From Lepidostoma basale (lineage: Eukaryota; Arthropoda; Insecta; Trichoptera; Lepidostomatidae), in assembly GCA_022606425.2 (NCBI GenBank), contig JAHDVF020001361.1, positions 62,001-126,000 on the forward strand: 64,000 nt of DNA. Reading direction: 5' to 3'. The notes under the pieces are model-generated. The model was not told the origin of the DNA and searched no databases. It worked only from the letters and a program-made list of their open reading frames with translations. Below are positions 20,150-29,039 of this stretch, in pieces. The number at the start of each line of letters is the position of its first letter. Position 1 is the stretch's first letter. A program made the position numbers and the translations under genes.

Positions 20150-20370
20150 GCCGAAACACCTTAACATTATAAACTGTTAAATTAAATAACTTTGTTTTAT
20201 GTATCACAATTGTATTTTGTTTTACGTGACAGCTGTTACGTCAAACTATGTTGACATTATTGTAACACCTGATGATGTCAACATAGGTTGACGAAACAGC
20301 TGTCGCGTAAAATAAAATACAATTGTGATACATAAAACAAAGTTATTTAATTCAACAGTTTATGGAAAAT
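20150..20370. repeat. Palindromic element H1 with central hammerhead
   Basis: Arms of about 95 bp (AAACTGTTAAATTAAATAAC, then TTTGTTTTATGTATCACAATT, and their complements) face each other around ATTATTGTAACACC. Each arm carries a hammerhead-like motif next to the centre, oriented outward. The right-arm motif is intact in sequence (see 20263); the left is altered (GTAAC instead of GAAAC). Confidence 0.75.
20263..20309 (+). ncRNA. Hammerhead-ribozyme-like motif (H1)
   Basis: Elements in order: CTGATGA (20269-20275); one extra T; stem II GTCAAC (20277-20282) with loop ATAG and GTTGAC (20287-20292); GAAA (20293-20296); a short stem III C-AGCT-G; then GTC (20302-20304), the expected cleavage triplet. 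Stem I is weak (CAC against GCG with one mismatch). All strictly conserved core bases of the hammerhead are present. The extra base after CTGATGA is shared by the other copies here. Very short palindromic stem III is known for hammerheads of Penelope-like elements. Self-cleavage is inference. Confidence 0.6.
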
Positions 20371-20524
20371 AATTAATTAAATAGTGCGTTTTAAATTTCT
20401 CTTTGTTTACATTTTTTCCATGTTTTTGTATTAACCGGGAAATCAATTATACAGGATTTTCTTTCACCATCCATCCCAGAAAATCTGGAGTGTACTGTAT
20501 TGTCTGGAGTCTTAGCAAGTCTGG

Positions 20525-20625
20525 TATACAAAATTTAAACATAAACTGTTAAATTATAAAACTTTGTTTTTATGCATCATAAATTTATGTTTATTTTTTG
20601 CGCACCTGATGATGTCAACATAGGT
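20525..20625 (+). repeat. Truncated H1 copy
   Basis: It reads AAACTGTTAAATTATAAAAC, then CACCTGATGATGTCAACATAGG. It then diverges before GAAA, so only the 5' half of the hammerhead remains. It lies about 30 bp beyond the pogo-like element end. Confidence 0.6.
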
Positions 20626-20629
20626 GTCT

Positions 20630-22060
20630 TATACTCCGATAATTTTGTCATGCCATGTTTTTGAGTTTTCAAACACGATAGAAGAGTTTGGCAGTGTATC
20701 CTCTACGTAACAAATGAATGAAGAAAGAAATGCATAGAAAATATACTAGCTGACTATATTTCTGCAATCTGGAACAATCTTTTGCAGACCTCGAGTTAAG
20801 ATTGAAACCCAAAACAGTATTACTGTACACTCAAATGTTAAGTATTTTTTTTATTCATTAAACGTAGACATAAGATTGTTTTTACAAGTTTGGCCTACAG
20901 TGGCATAACATTAAAAAGACTTAAAATTAAGTTGAAAGTGTCTTTACTTGTTTCGTTGCTTTGCTTAAAGGTAATGTTTAAAAGAACTTAAGATAACTTA
21001 TCAGTCGAGAAGTAGCGTGAATAGGCTGGAGATGCTGTTTAGCAGGCGCCATGTGCTCTTTCATACCCTTCATTATGGATTAATCCGTTCTACACGGATG
21101 ATGTTTGACATAGAGAGGCGGATGGACCTATGTCAATAACGCCAAAACCATAGTCAAGACAAGTGATACAAGACAACTAGTGGGTCACTACATCGCTTCG
21201 CCACCTCTATGTGAATGTGGTAAAACTTATATATCAAAAATACATCGAGTCTTAATCTATTTATAGAAACCTTTCATGTTAGATCTTTAATAAAACATTT
21301 TCTCTTTTTAAATTTCTAAAAAATCCTGCCTTTTTATATTTTTAACCCTAAATTCCCCCTTTTTAATATGTTTAATCCGAAAATCCCCCTAATTGAATAT
21401 TTTTAACTCGAAAATCCCCCCTTTTATATTTTCATAAAAAAATCCCCCTTATAACATTTTCAACCCAAATTTTCCCCCTTTTTACATTCTCTGCCCAAAA
21501 TTACCCCCTTCTTATTGGCTTTTATTTATATAGATTGAATTATTTCCATTTTTGTTCTGATTAAATGATTCAGACACTTGTAAATAAAGAGTGAAGAGAG
21601 AATTTATATTAAAGGAAATGCCAATATGCAAATGGAACTCAATATCGCTGAACATTGAGGAAAACATGGCACAATCAAATTGATTAAAATTTAAATATCC
21701 ACATTGTGAAAAGTGGGGTTCTGACGGGTAGTAAGACTATGAAGGGGCATGTCGCGCCATGTTCTAGTGACATTAGCAGCACTACTTCCAAGTCCAACTC
21801 TCTAGTGGGCTCTTAGACCCGGCAAACCCCAGATAATATGATCACTGACATTTCCCATGTCATAGCAAATAGAAAGAGGACGAATAGTGAATGTTCAGTG
21901 ACATAAAACTGGACAGAACCCCAACAGAAAATCTTTCAGAGAAGGTGAAGGGAAACCACTCTTGATATCATTCCCCAGGTCATCACTATGAACTCTAAAG
22001 TGATATTAACATCGGAAAGACCTGACATACCAGAAAGAGAAGATTTTTTTAATCCAAATT
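20630..22060. other. No gene; CCCCCTTTTT-type degenerate repeat and a LINE-A scrap
   Basis: At 21320-21510 a loose tandem of about 40 bp recurs (AAAATCCCCCTTTTTATATT-like, about 5 units). 21640..21710 (+) resembles the LINE-A GGAAAACATGGCACAATCAA segment. Nothing else is assignable. Confidence 0.4.
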
Positions 22061-22064
22061 AATT

Positions 22065-22265
22065 ACATATTACACGTACTAGACCGGTCCCCTGTGGGTG
22101 AAAAGAGGAAGCGAGGCAGACCTAGAGCCACCTGGAGAAGAACACTGCAGGACGAGGTTAAGGCAGCAGGCCTCACGTGGGATGAGAGTAGGGTGGAAAA
22201 GGTTCTTTGAAGCCCTATGCACCACGGATGTGAGACAGAACAAAACCACGAAGATGATGGGGGAT
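22065..22265 (+). mobile_element. LINE-D 3' fragment
   Basis: It encodes KRKRGRPRATWRRTLQDEVK then AAGLTWDE and VGWKRFFEALCTTDV in two frames, a decayed C-terminus matching 25937..26130. Confidence 0.7.
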
Positions 22266-22534
22266 ATCTAAATATATTTCCCAATTGTTAAAAATGAGAA
22301 AATTTGAGGTTATCTGCGAAAACGGTAACTCACCGTTTCGGGAGTAAACATCATGGACGAGCAAACATCATCACCACTAAACAAAACGTATCTTCTCATC
22401 CATCATTCATCATAAAGTAAAATAAAAACTAATATAATTGTGTCCTTATAAAATATTTACCCTTAATATTTGAACTAAGTATTTTAAATGCCAGAAAAGT
22501 TTTGCAACAATTTTTTTTTTCATTTCATTAAAAT

Positions 22535-22945
22535 AACGAACAATTGAAAGTCAACTCAATGAACAGACTGGAAGCATTTGAAATGTGGCTCCATCGCCGA
22601 ATGCTCAGAATTCCCTGGACAGACATGGTTACCAATACCGAAGTCCTGAGGCGAGCTAGAGTTGACAGGGAACTGTTATCAACTACAAAGGTACGGAAAA
22701 TTTCACATCTGGGTCATATGCTGCGTGGGGAAAAGTACCACCTTCTCCAACTGATATTGGAGGGGAAAGTTGAGGGACGCCGAGGGCCCGGTAGGAGACA
22801 AATGTCCTGGCTGCGAAACGTGAGGGAGTGGACCAGCATCCAAAGTGTGGAGGAGCTGTTCCGAGCGGCGCAGAACAGGGACAGGTTTGCTGAGGTGATA
22901 GCCAACATTGGGGGGACCCGACAGGGCACTTGAAGAAGAAGAAAA
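22535..22945 (+). mobile_element. LINE-C copy (RTE-like C-terminus)
   Basis: A 129-codon open frame reads KVNSMNRLEAFEMWLHRRML, RIPWTDMVTNTEVLRRARVD, RELLSTTKVRKISHLGHMLR, GEKYHLLQLILEGKVEGRRG, PGRRQMSWLRNVREWT, NRDRFAEVIANIGGTRQGT, stop, then GAAGAAGAAG. This is the typical RTE-type C-terminus. The ORF is intact from the truncation point to the stop, which suggests a fairly young copy. Confidence 0.85.
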
Positions 22946-22974
22946 GAACGATAGAATTTCCCTTGAATCAACAT

Positions 22975-23275
22975 TGTCTAAAAGGTTTGTCTTGTCTTTT
23001 CGGGATTACCAGTTCGGAGGCTATTGTTCCCACATGCGGGAAATTTCTTTCTTGGATGTTGAGGTTGGATATTTTTGGATGGTGAGAGGAGGGTTTCTTG
23101 GAGGATGTGGTGGGTTGGGTCTGATGTTTGGACCCGACTACCCGGGTAGGGAAGAGTGTGAAGAGAACAGGGGTGGTCTTGTACAGGGGCCAAGGCTTTG
23201 GGCGGAGACCGAGGGACGGTGACAGGGAGTGGCCTTGGGTTAGGGCCGGAATGACCTAAGTACAGAGTGGTTGAA
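22975..23275. other. G-rich unassigned segment
   Basis: About 300 bp with purine-rich GC content well above the surroundings (GGGACGGTGACAGGGAGTGG and similar) begins soon after the LINE-C end. Open frames on both strands show no domain. It could be the 5' untranslated part of another mobile element. Confidence 0.3.
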
Positions 23276-23424
23276 ATACAGGATGGGATAAGGATGATGG
23301 AACATATTACTAGTATATATTGGAATTCTGATACATAAATTATATGACTATTTTATTTAAAAAAAATGCTATTTTAATTACAATTAATACAATTTCTTTG
23401 AGCACCAAATAAAAAATATTATAA

Positions 23425-24018
23425 ATTAACTAACTAACTAACCATCATTCTGTCTCCCCGAAGGGATAGGCAGAAATAATGGACTGTCACACTCTTCTTT
23501 CCGGACTTACTTCTCTCGCTCCTCAACATTCATACTCCTCACTTGGCCGACATTTAATATTGGATTTATTTGATCGTGCCACGTTTTCCTTGGTCTTCCT
23601 CTGTTTCTAGTTCCATTTACATCGTTAACTATTTTTTACCATTCTTTCTTCATTCTTCGTTCTTTCATTATTTTGTTCATAGCACTTTCATTCGCACCGC
23701 ATTCACTTCTTATATTTGCATTTGACACTCTATCATATACAGATTTACCACACATTCGTCTTAGAGATCTCATTTCTACTGCATTTATTCTACTTTCATT
23801 ATTTTTTGCCAGTTCCATGATTCGCTTCCATACATAAGGGTCGGCACAAGAACACCATTGTGCACTGCCATCTTAGCTTTTTTGGAAAGGCTTTTGTTTG
23901 CGATGACAACTTTAAGTGCACCGTTTACTCTATTGCCTGCCCCAACCCTTCTTTCAATATCTTTCTCCACTCTCCCATCCTTTGTAAACATACTTCCTAA
24001 ATAAAAAAATTCATTCAC
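23425..24018 (-). mobile_element. LINE-A copy, 594 bp
   Basis: The tail TTAACTAACTAACTAACCAT is at the left. The minus strand gives NEFFYLGSMFTKDGRVEKDI, ERRVGAGNRVNGALKVVIAN, KSLSKKAKMAVHNGVLVPTL, MYGSESWNWQKIMKVE, then after a frameshift NNESRINAVEMRSLRRMCGK and SVYDRVSNANIRSECGANES. It is one of the fuller C-terminal copies, followed directly by another copy. Confidence 0.85.
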
Positions 24019-24021
24019 TAA

Positions 24022-24345
24022 CTAAAAACTAACCAACTAACCATCACGCCATTTCTCCGGAGGGGTAGGCAGAGAGGATGGATCGCCACAATGCTCTGTC
24101 CTGGCATACCTCTCGGGCTTCCTCTACATTCATACATTGTACCATCATGACTTGTTCCATTAATTTCATATAATGTCAATAATCCATTTCTCAAATCCCA
24201 ACATTAGTTTTTGACACTCTATCATACACAGATTTCACACATTCATCTAAGAGATCTCATTCTTACAGCATTTATCCTACTTTCATCCTTCTTTTGCCAG
24301 TTCCACGCTTCACTTCCATACATAAGGGTCGGTAGAAGAACACCA
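24022..24345 (-). mobile_element. Second LINE-A copy in tandem
   Basis: It starts with its own tail (AACTAAAAACTAACCAACTA) only a few bases beyond the previous copy, and covers the C-terminus with an internal deletion around 24150-24230. It ends in the complement of VLLPTLMYGSEAWNWQKKDE. Confidence 0.75.
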
Positions 24346-24667
24346 TATTAATAAATTAATCAACATTAACTGAATAACACATTTTTTTATATATTATTTT
24401 TGTGACCGGCTTTTTGTGTTGGCTATGCCGATTCGGACAGATTGATAGCTTTAACCTATTCCGGTTTTATGTCACACTTGACATATAATTTTTTTTCCTC
24501 ATATTCCACGTCGAGTTAGATATGGCAATTCAAAATTTCATATTATTTATAAAATATAAATATAAGTTCTAGTTTTACTTTATATATAATTTAATTATAA
24601 TGAACAGAAATTATAAAGATATCCCTTGTTAATTATTTCTCCAAGAATAATGTAAAACTCTATTTAT

Positions 24668-24745
24668 ATTGCTGATCTGTTTTCTAGAAGTTTTATTATA
24701 TTAAATGGAATTACCACGTTTCACCTTGCTAGGGAAAGGATTTAA
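24668..24745 (-). repeat. H4-type arm, degraded
   Basis: The complement reads CCCTAGCAAGGTGAAACGTG, GTAATTCCATTTAATATAA, then AAACTTCTAGAAAACAG. This is the stem II, GAAAC and outer-arm order of the H4 element, with the GTC triplet lost. Confidence 0.5.
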
Positions 24746-24854
24746 TATGACAAGAATCAAACGTTTATATACCAGAGTTTACGGAGCACACAAAGATGAA
24801 AAAGAAAAACCTAAAAATAAAAGTGTTTATTGGATAACTACAATGGCTTTGATG

Positions 24855-25045
24855 GCCTTCGTGGCCGAGTGGTAAGTGCTTTGACTGCCACACAGAAGGT
24901 CCCGGTTTCGTTTCCCGGCAATGGCAGCGTGATCGTCACACTGTCATTGGTCTAGTGAAGAATTCACGTGACAATAAAATGGCGATAAATTAGCTACCTA
25001 TCACATGTCACGAGAATCAATATCATAGCTATACCCTTTACTTCA
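24855..25045 (+). mobile_element. SINE-S2 copy
   Basis: GCCTTCGTGGCCGAGTGG gives the A-box and GGTTTCGTTTCCCGG a mutated B-box. The body continues to CTATACCCTTTAC. Confidence 0.8.
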
Positions 25046-25099
25046 GAAGAAAGAAAGTATTATGAAATGATCATTTGACTCATTTTTCAATAGTGTCAC

Positions 25100-25140
25100 C
25101 AGTCTGTCGATGCCAGCGAGCCTGGCGAAACCGGTCGCTG
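25100..25140 (+). ncRNA. Hammerhead-ribozyme-like motif (H3)
   Basis: CTGTCGA (25104-25110; one change from CTGACGA), extra T, stem II GCCAG/CTGGC (25112-25116, 25122-25126) with loop CGAGC, GAAA (25127-25130), short palindromic CCGG, GTC (25134-25136). Stem I pairs CAGT (25100-25103) with GCTG (25137-25140), including one G-T pair. The single core change would be expected to weaken activity. Confidence 0.5.
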
Positions 25141-25264
25141 TTGAAATAAAGACAAAAGTGACAGAAGTTAAATAGAATCGTTTTGTTGGATTATTATTTA
25201 AAATGAACTTCCATCAAGAGATTTCAGTAAAATCATTTGATTATCTTATGAAATGATCACTCCG

Positions 25265-25500
25265 AATGCATGGATGAAGAAATAATGATTAAGAAAGCAT
25301 ACATTAATGATGTGAATGGATTTAGGAGTCGTAGAAGAATGAGGAAAACATGGCATAACAAATTAATATAATTTTAAAGGTTGGCCTTGTTAGAAGTTGG
25401 AACAAATCGACATGCATGTATAACTCGATGTATGATTATGGAAGAATCTAGAGGTGTATCAGGATAGAGTAGTTTGGCGGTCCATTCTCGCTGTTTGCAC
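25265..25500 (+). mobile_element. LINE-A 3' fragment
   Basis: Frames spell IKKAYINDVNGFRSRRRMRK, TWHNKLI, then VGTNRHACITRCMIMEESRG and QDRVVWRSILAV in pieces. No (TTAG)n tail is kept. Confidence 0.65.
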
Positions 25501-25559
25501 TACTCATAGAAAAAATATTTACAAAATCAAAGATTTCTAATTATTATGTTATATGACAC

Positions 25560-26130
25560 TATGACACAGCAGACTCAAAAAGGCAAGGGGAGCTTTCGCT
25601 ATGCTTCGCCCTGTATAGCGTTCCAGTATCATTTTGAGAAAGCTCAAGCTCCAAATATTCAGCAGTAGCGTTAAAAGCGTACTGCTGTACGGATGTGAGA
25701 CTTGGAAATCTACCGCGGACGTAGTTGTAAAACTCCAGGTGTTTATAAATAGGTGCCTTCGCTCAATATTCAAGATCTATTGGCCCCAAACAGGCTCAAA
25801 TGCCGTTCTCTGGACCATGGCAGGAAGCGTAAAGCCAATCAGAGAACAAGTCGCTAGACGCAAATGGCAGTGAATCGGTCACAGTCTGAGATGGAACCCA
25901 GCCTGCATCGCTCAGGGTGCACTAGACTGGTCCCCTGTGGGGGGAAAGAGGAAGCGAGGCAGACCTAGAGCCACCTGGAGAAGAGGCCTGCAGGACGAGG
26001 TAAAAGCAGCGGACCTCACTTGGGATGATGTTAGGCATCAGGCATGCGATAGAGTCGGATGGAGAAGGTTCCTTGAGGCCCTATGCACCACGGAGGTGTG
26101 CCAGGACAAAAAGGAGAAGAAAAAGATGAC
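25560..26130 (+). mobile_element. LINE-D copy (RTE-like C-terminus)
   Basis: It encodes RKLKLQIFSSSVKSVLLYGC, ETWKSTADVVVKLQVFINRC, LRSIFKIYWPQTGSNAVLWT, then after a stop GGKRKRGRPRATWRRGLQDE, VKAADLTWDDVRHQACDRVG, WRRFLEALCTTEVCQDKKEK. It ends about 290 bp from the TMEM68 stop codon, so it may border or form part of that gene's 3' UTR. Confidence 0.85.
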
Positions 26131-26422
26131 ACTATGTATACTTATCATTAGTTCTAAATACACCAGTATGTTTACAAGTTATAAAAAATTTAGAAAATTT
26201 TAGAAAACTATAATTTCATCAAAATCAGAAACTAATTTTGGAGTTTTACATAATTGCTCAAGTAACAATAAATATCAACAAATTTGTATATAAAAATGTT
26301 GATACACAAGATATTTCAATTATCTCATGATAAAATCAGTAATTTGCTAAAATTTCATAAGAGAAACCGGTCAATGCATACACACAGTCAACACAAATCT
26401 CACACATTCGTGTACACATATC

Positions 26423-27079
26423 CTAACTAAACTTTTCCTTGATTGAATCGGAAACTTTTCCATTGATCAGCGGGACAAGTTGTTCAACGCGCCCGTCCGC
26501 CTTCTGCTCGTTTCCGTTTGGGATCAAACTCTTCCTCGGGCGGGGGCAATCATCCGCCGTCTCCTCCGTGAGCCCGAGGGAGATCAAGTCCCGTTCCAAA
26601 TCTGCCGTCAGACTGTCCAGTTGGCCGAGTCTCTTTTTGAATTCGGAATTGGAACGGTCAACCTCGTTTAGCTTCCATTTCAGATCTTTGATCTCGGAAT
26701 TTTTATCTGCAATATTTTCAATAATTTCCATCGTCGATTCCGTGACAACGTCCTCGTCAGCATCTCCGCTATTTTTATTTTTACACTCATTAGATGATTT
26801 AACGTCTTTGGGACATTGATTTTTATCCTGTTTGATATTTTTTTGATCATTAGCAACAATCTCTTCGTGATTGTTAATGATTTTGTTTTTTTTCTGCGGT
26901 TTCGCCACGGTCTCATTTTGGACTATCTCCGATTCCTCGATTGCGTCTTCTGAAGGCTCCATCGTCTTGGGGAGTCTCTTGGTCTTGGGCACCCTGTAGA
27001 TCCTCTCCACGAGGCCTCGGGTGATGCTGCCGGGTATTCTCTGGTGCTTCTCAATCAGATCTTCCATCGCTTTCACAAC
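26423..27079 (-). CDS. TMEM68: TMEM68-like exon 7 (last coding exon)
   Basis: The acceptor TATTCTCTCAG ends at 27080 and the frame runs 218 codons to TAG (26423-26425). Residues 294-322 (VVKAMEDLIEKHQRIPGSIT, RGLVERIYR) finish the conserved TMEM68 fold. The remaining roughly 189 residues are not found in the mammalian protein as I know it: a Lys/Asn/Glu-rich linker, then a likely coiled coil (MEIIENIADKNSEIKDLKWK, LNEVDRSNSEFKKRLGQLDS, LTADLERDLISLGL) and a basic end (ADGRVEQLVPLINGKVSDSI, KEKFS). The tail is open and of ordinary protein composition, so it is probably translated. An in-frame ATG inside the preceding intron is not a start. Confidence 0.9.
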   Translation of the reverse strand, partial: VVKAMEDLIEKHQRIPGSITRGLVERIYRVPKTKRLPKTMEPSEDAIEESEIVQNETVAKPQKKNKIINNHEEIVANDQKNIKQDKNQCPKDVKSSNECKNKNSGDADEDVVTESTMEIIENIADKNSEIKDLKWKLNEVDRSNSEFKKRLGQLDSLTADLERDLISLGLTEETADDCPRPRKSLIPNGNEQKADGRVEQLVPLINGKVSDSIKEKFS

Positions 27080-27395
27080 CTGAGAGAATAAAAAAACATT
27101 TACAGATACCACTTTAACCTTTTGCACGCGTTAATTTGCTCCGTTTTATCTATACCCCTACGCAACACATATTTTCAAATACCTACGTACGCAATTAAAT
27201 GTCAAATTATAGCATTATGGCATGATTTATTGGACTATATAGACAGAACAGACTATTCTCTACAATATGAAAACAGTGGGTCAACACTCTTAGATGTTTA
27301 TAAAAACAAAAACATAAAATTTCATACAAAAACATTCCGTATTTTTCGAATGTGGTTGCGCCATTCACTCGGCGTGTGTGTTCCAAATATTACAT

Positions 27396-27513
27396 TGCAG
27401 TAAAATAGGCACTAAATACCAAAAATATATAATAAAAAAAAACTAAGCCATAATAATAACCATACTTAGTTTATTTTTGTATTTTTTTGGTACTTAGTGC
27501 CTATTTTACTGCA
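27396..27513. repeat. 118-bp foldback in TMEM68 intron 6
   Basis: TGCAGTAAAATAGGCACTAA at the left is matched inverted by TTAGTGCCTATTTTACTGCA at the right. The arms are about 50 bp around CCATAATAATAACCAT. No flanking duplication is evident. Confidence 0.75.
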
Positions 27514-27940
27514 ACCATTCATTAATATTTACTCGGAGCGCGCAAGCGCAGATAGCAAATTAGTAACGCCATCCTAACGCCATCTGTTGACAAAATTGTA
27601 AACTATGGCACTCGAAGGTGCACTTGATTATCGATGTTTTTTTATGAAATACAATTTTATTTTTGTGAAATTCTTGTAGATATCAGCATCGTGATAGTTG
27701 TACGAATGTCCAAGTGAGCGGGAAATACATTTTTGACAAAAGAGCGCTGTAATATCAGCAGTCAAAGTTCCCGTATCAAGTGTTGATACGGCCGTGTGTG
27801 AGTATGGACTTTTTGCCTTTTGATACGTTACCGTGCAAAGAGTTAAATTAATTAGATGGCTGATAATATACACATTTATATTTCATAATTTTTCAAATTA
27901 ATGTAATGATAAGTCATGTGGAAGATGGGGCCATGCTCAC

Positions 27941-28144
27941 CTTGTGGTGCAGCTGGTCGGGCGTGAGGCGGCCGTCGTGGGGGATGGGCGGGCCCATGTG
28001 TGTGACCAGCTTGACAGGGAAGCCCCCATAGACGGGGGCCAGGGGCACGCGTGTCATGCCGTAGATCCAGAGGAACACCCGCCGGAGCAGCCCCACTGTG
28101 CGGAACGCCTCACGGAGGTTTATCGTGAACACGGGGATTATTGG
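27941..28144 (-). CDS. TMEM68: TMEM68-like exon 6
   Basis: 204 bp, phase 0 at both ends; acceptor TTTTATTTGCAG, donor CACAAG|GTGAGC. It encodes PIIPVFTINLREAFRTVGLL, RRVFLWIYGMTRVPLAPVYG, GFPVKLVTHMGPPIPHDGRL, TPDQLHHK (residues 226-293). VPIIPVF is motif IV of the acyltransferase fold. The GGFPVKL and GPPIPHD segments are characteristic of TMEM68. Confidence 0.92.
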
Positions 28145-28194
28145 CTGCAAATAAAACGGCATGAATTAACTCATTGTCTAGTGAAGAAGTATTT

Positions 28195-28700
28195 AAGTAA
28201 CATTGGGTTATATGGAAACATTTTAAGATCTTACTTTTAATTATGTAATGTTTCAAGTACATTTTGAATTGAGTTGTAGTGAGACTCCTTGTGTCTTTTG
28301 GTAGTTCATTGTAAAGTTTCAGTCCATTGTTCAATATCCTTGATTGTCCTGTCTTAGTTTGTGCATTCGGTAAGTGATATCTGTCACAGTTCCTGGTCCA
28401 GTGTCTGTGTTTGTCTGAATTTTTAGTTAATTTGTAGCTGCTGTTTGTTGTCTCTTCCATGGTCACTCTGTGTATAATTTTCAAGGTCTCAAATTTGGTC
28501 AGGTCTGATATGTCCATTTGTTTTGTTTGTCTGTATACTTGTATGGTTGGGGTAAGATAGTCAATGTTATAAGCTAATTTTATTATTTTATTTTGTTGTC
28601 TTTGGAGTCTGGAGATGTCCTTTTGGTTACCTGTCCCCCAGAAGGGAATCATATATGTCAGTCGGCTTTTAACATACGCTTCGTACATCATAACTTTTTC
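28195..28700 (-). mobile_element. LINE-F fragment in TMEM68 intron 5
   Basis: The minus strand is open for about 165 codons of LINE sequence: YVKSRLTYMIPFWGTGNQKD, ISRLQRQQNKIIKLAYNIDY, LTKFETLKIIHRVTMEETTN, HRHWTRNCDRYHLPNAQTKT, GLKLYNELPKDTRSLTTTQF. This is a Jockey/CR1-type C-terminus and a sister copy lies at 58960. The lack of frameshifts suggests recent insertion. Confidence 0.8.
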
Positions 28701-28818
28701 TTTGTCCAGGAGTGGACGGGAATAGGCTGAAGAAGAAGAGAGAAGTAGCTGTCTATTATTTCTGCCTATCCTTTCGAGGAGACGAAGTGATGAAAATAGA
28801 TAAATGAGGGTCTCTCAC

Positions 28819-29012
28819 CACTTTGGCTTCGAGGGCCACCTTGGCAAAGCCGCGCCTCTGCTTCCAGAGCAGGCGATAGTACTCGCTGCCGAACTGCGCC
28901 TCGTACACGCCGCCCGGGGCGATGGCCAGCTGGTTGCCCTCGCGCAGCACGGCCACGCACTGCTGCACCGTGCCCGGGATCACGTGCAGGCTGTCCAGGA
29001 AGATGGCCCACC
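28819..29012 (-). CDS. TMEM68: TMEM68-like exon 5
   Basis: 194 bp; acceptor TATGACACAG, donor AAAGTG|GTGAGA. With the split Gly it encodes GWAIFLDSLHVIPGTVQQCV, AVLREGNQLAIAPGGVYEAQ, FGSEYYRLLWKQRRGFAKVA, LEAKV (residues 161-225). APGGVYEA (192-199) is the acyl-acceptor binding motif III and RRGFAKVALEAK is strongly conserved. The exon is notably GC-rich. Confidence 0.92.
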
Positions 29013-29039
29013 CTGTGTCATACCCGTACGGGATTATTA

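Larger units (their letters stand above)
19447..20497. mobile_element. Pogo/Tigger-like element with TA duplication
   Basis: The left end CAGTACACTCCCGATTTTTC, with CCGGGATATGG and GTTAACCGGGA, is answered at the right by CCGGGAAATC and TTTTCTGGGATGG-type bases in inverted form, finishing at GGAGTGTACTG (20497). TA flanks both ends (19445-19446, 20498-20499). CAGT-starting ends rich in ATCCGGG are typical of pogo-type Tc1/mariner elements. No intact transposase is present. A SINE-S2 and an H1 palindrome are nested inside. Confidence 0.7.

Noticed and set aside
26439..26819. 126-codon plus-strand ORF
   Set aside because: Antisense shadow of TMEM68 exon 7; Ser/Phe-rich because it mirrors Glu/Lys codons.
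26423..27127. ATG at 27127 as start of an independent 234-residue protein
   Set aside because: The first 16 residues are intron with a polypyrimidine tract and AG acceptor; the rest is TMEM68 exon 7.
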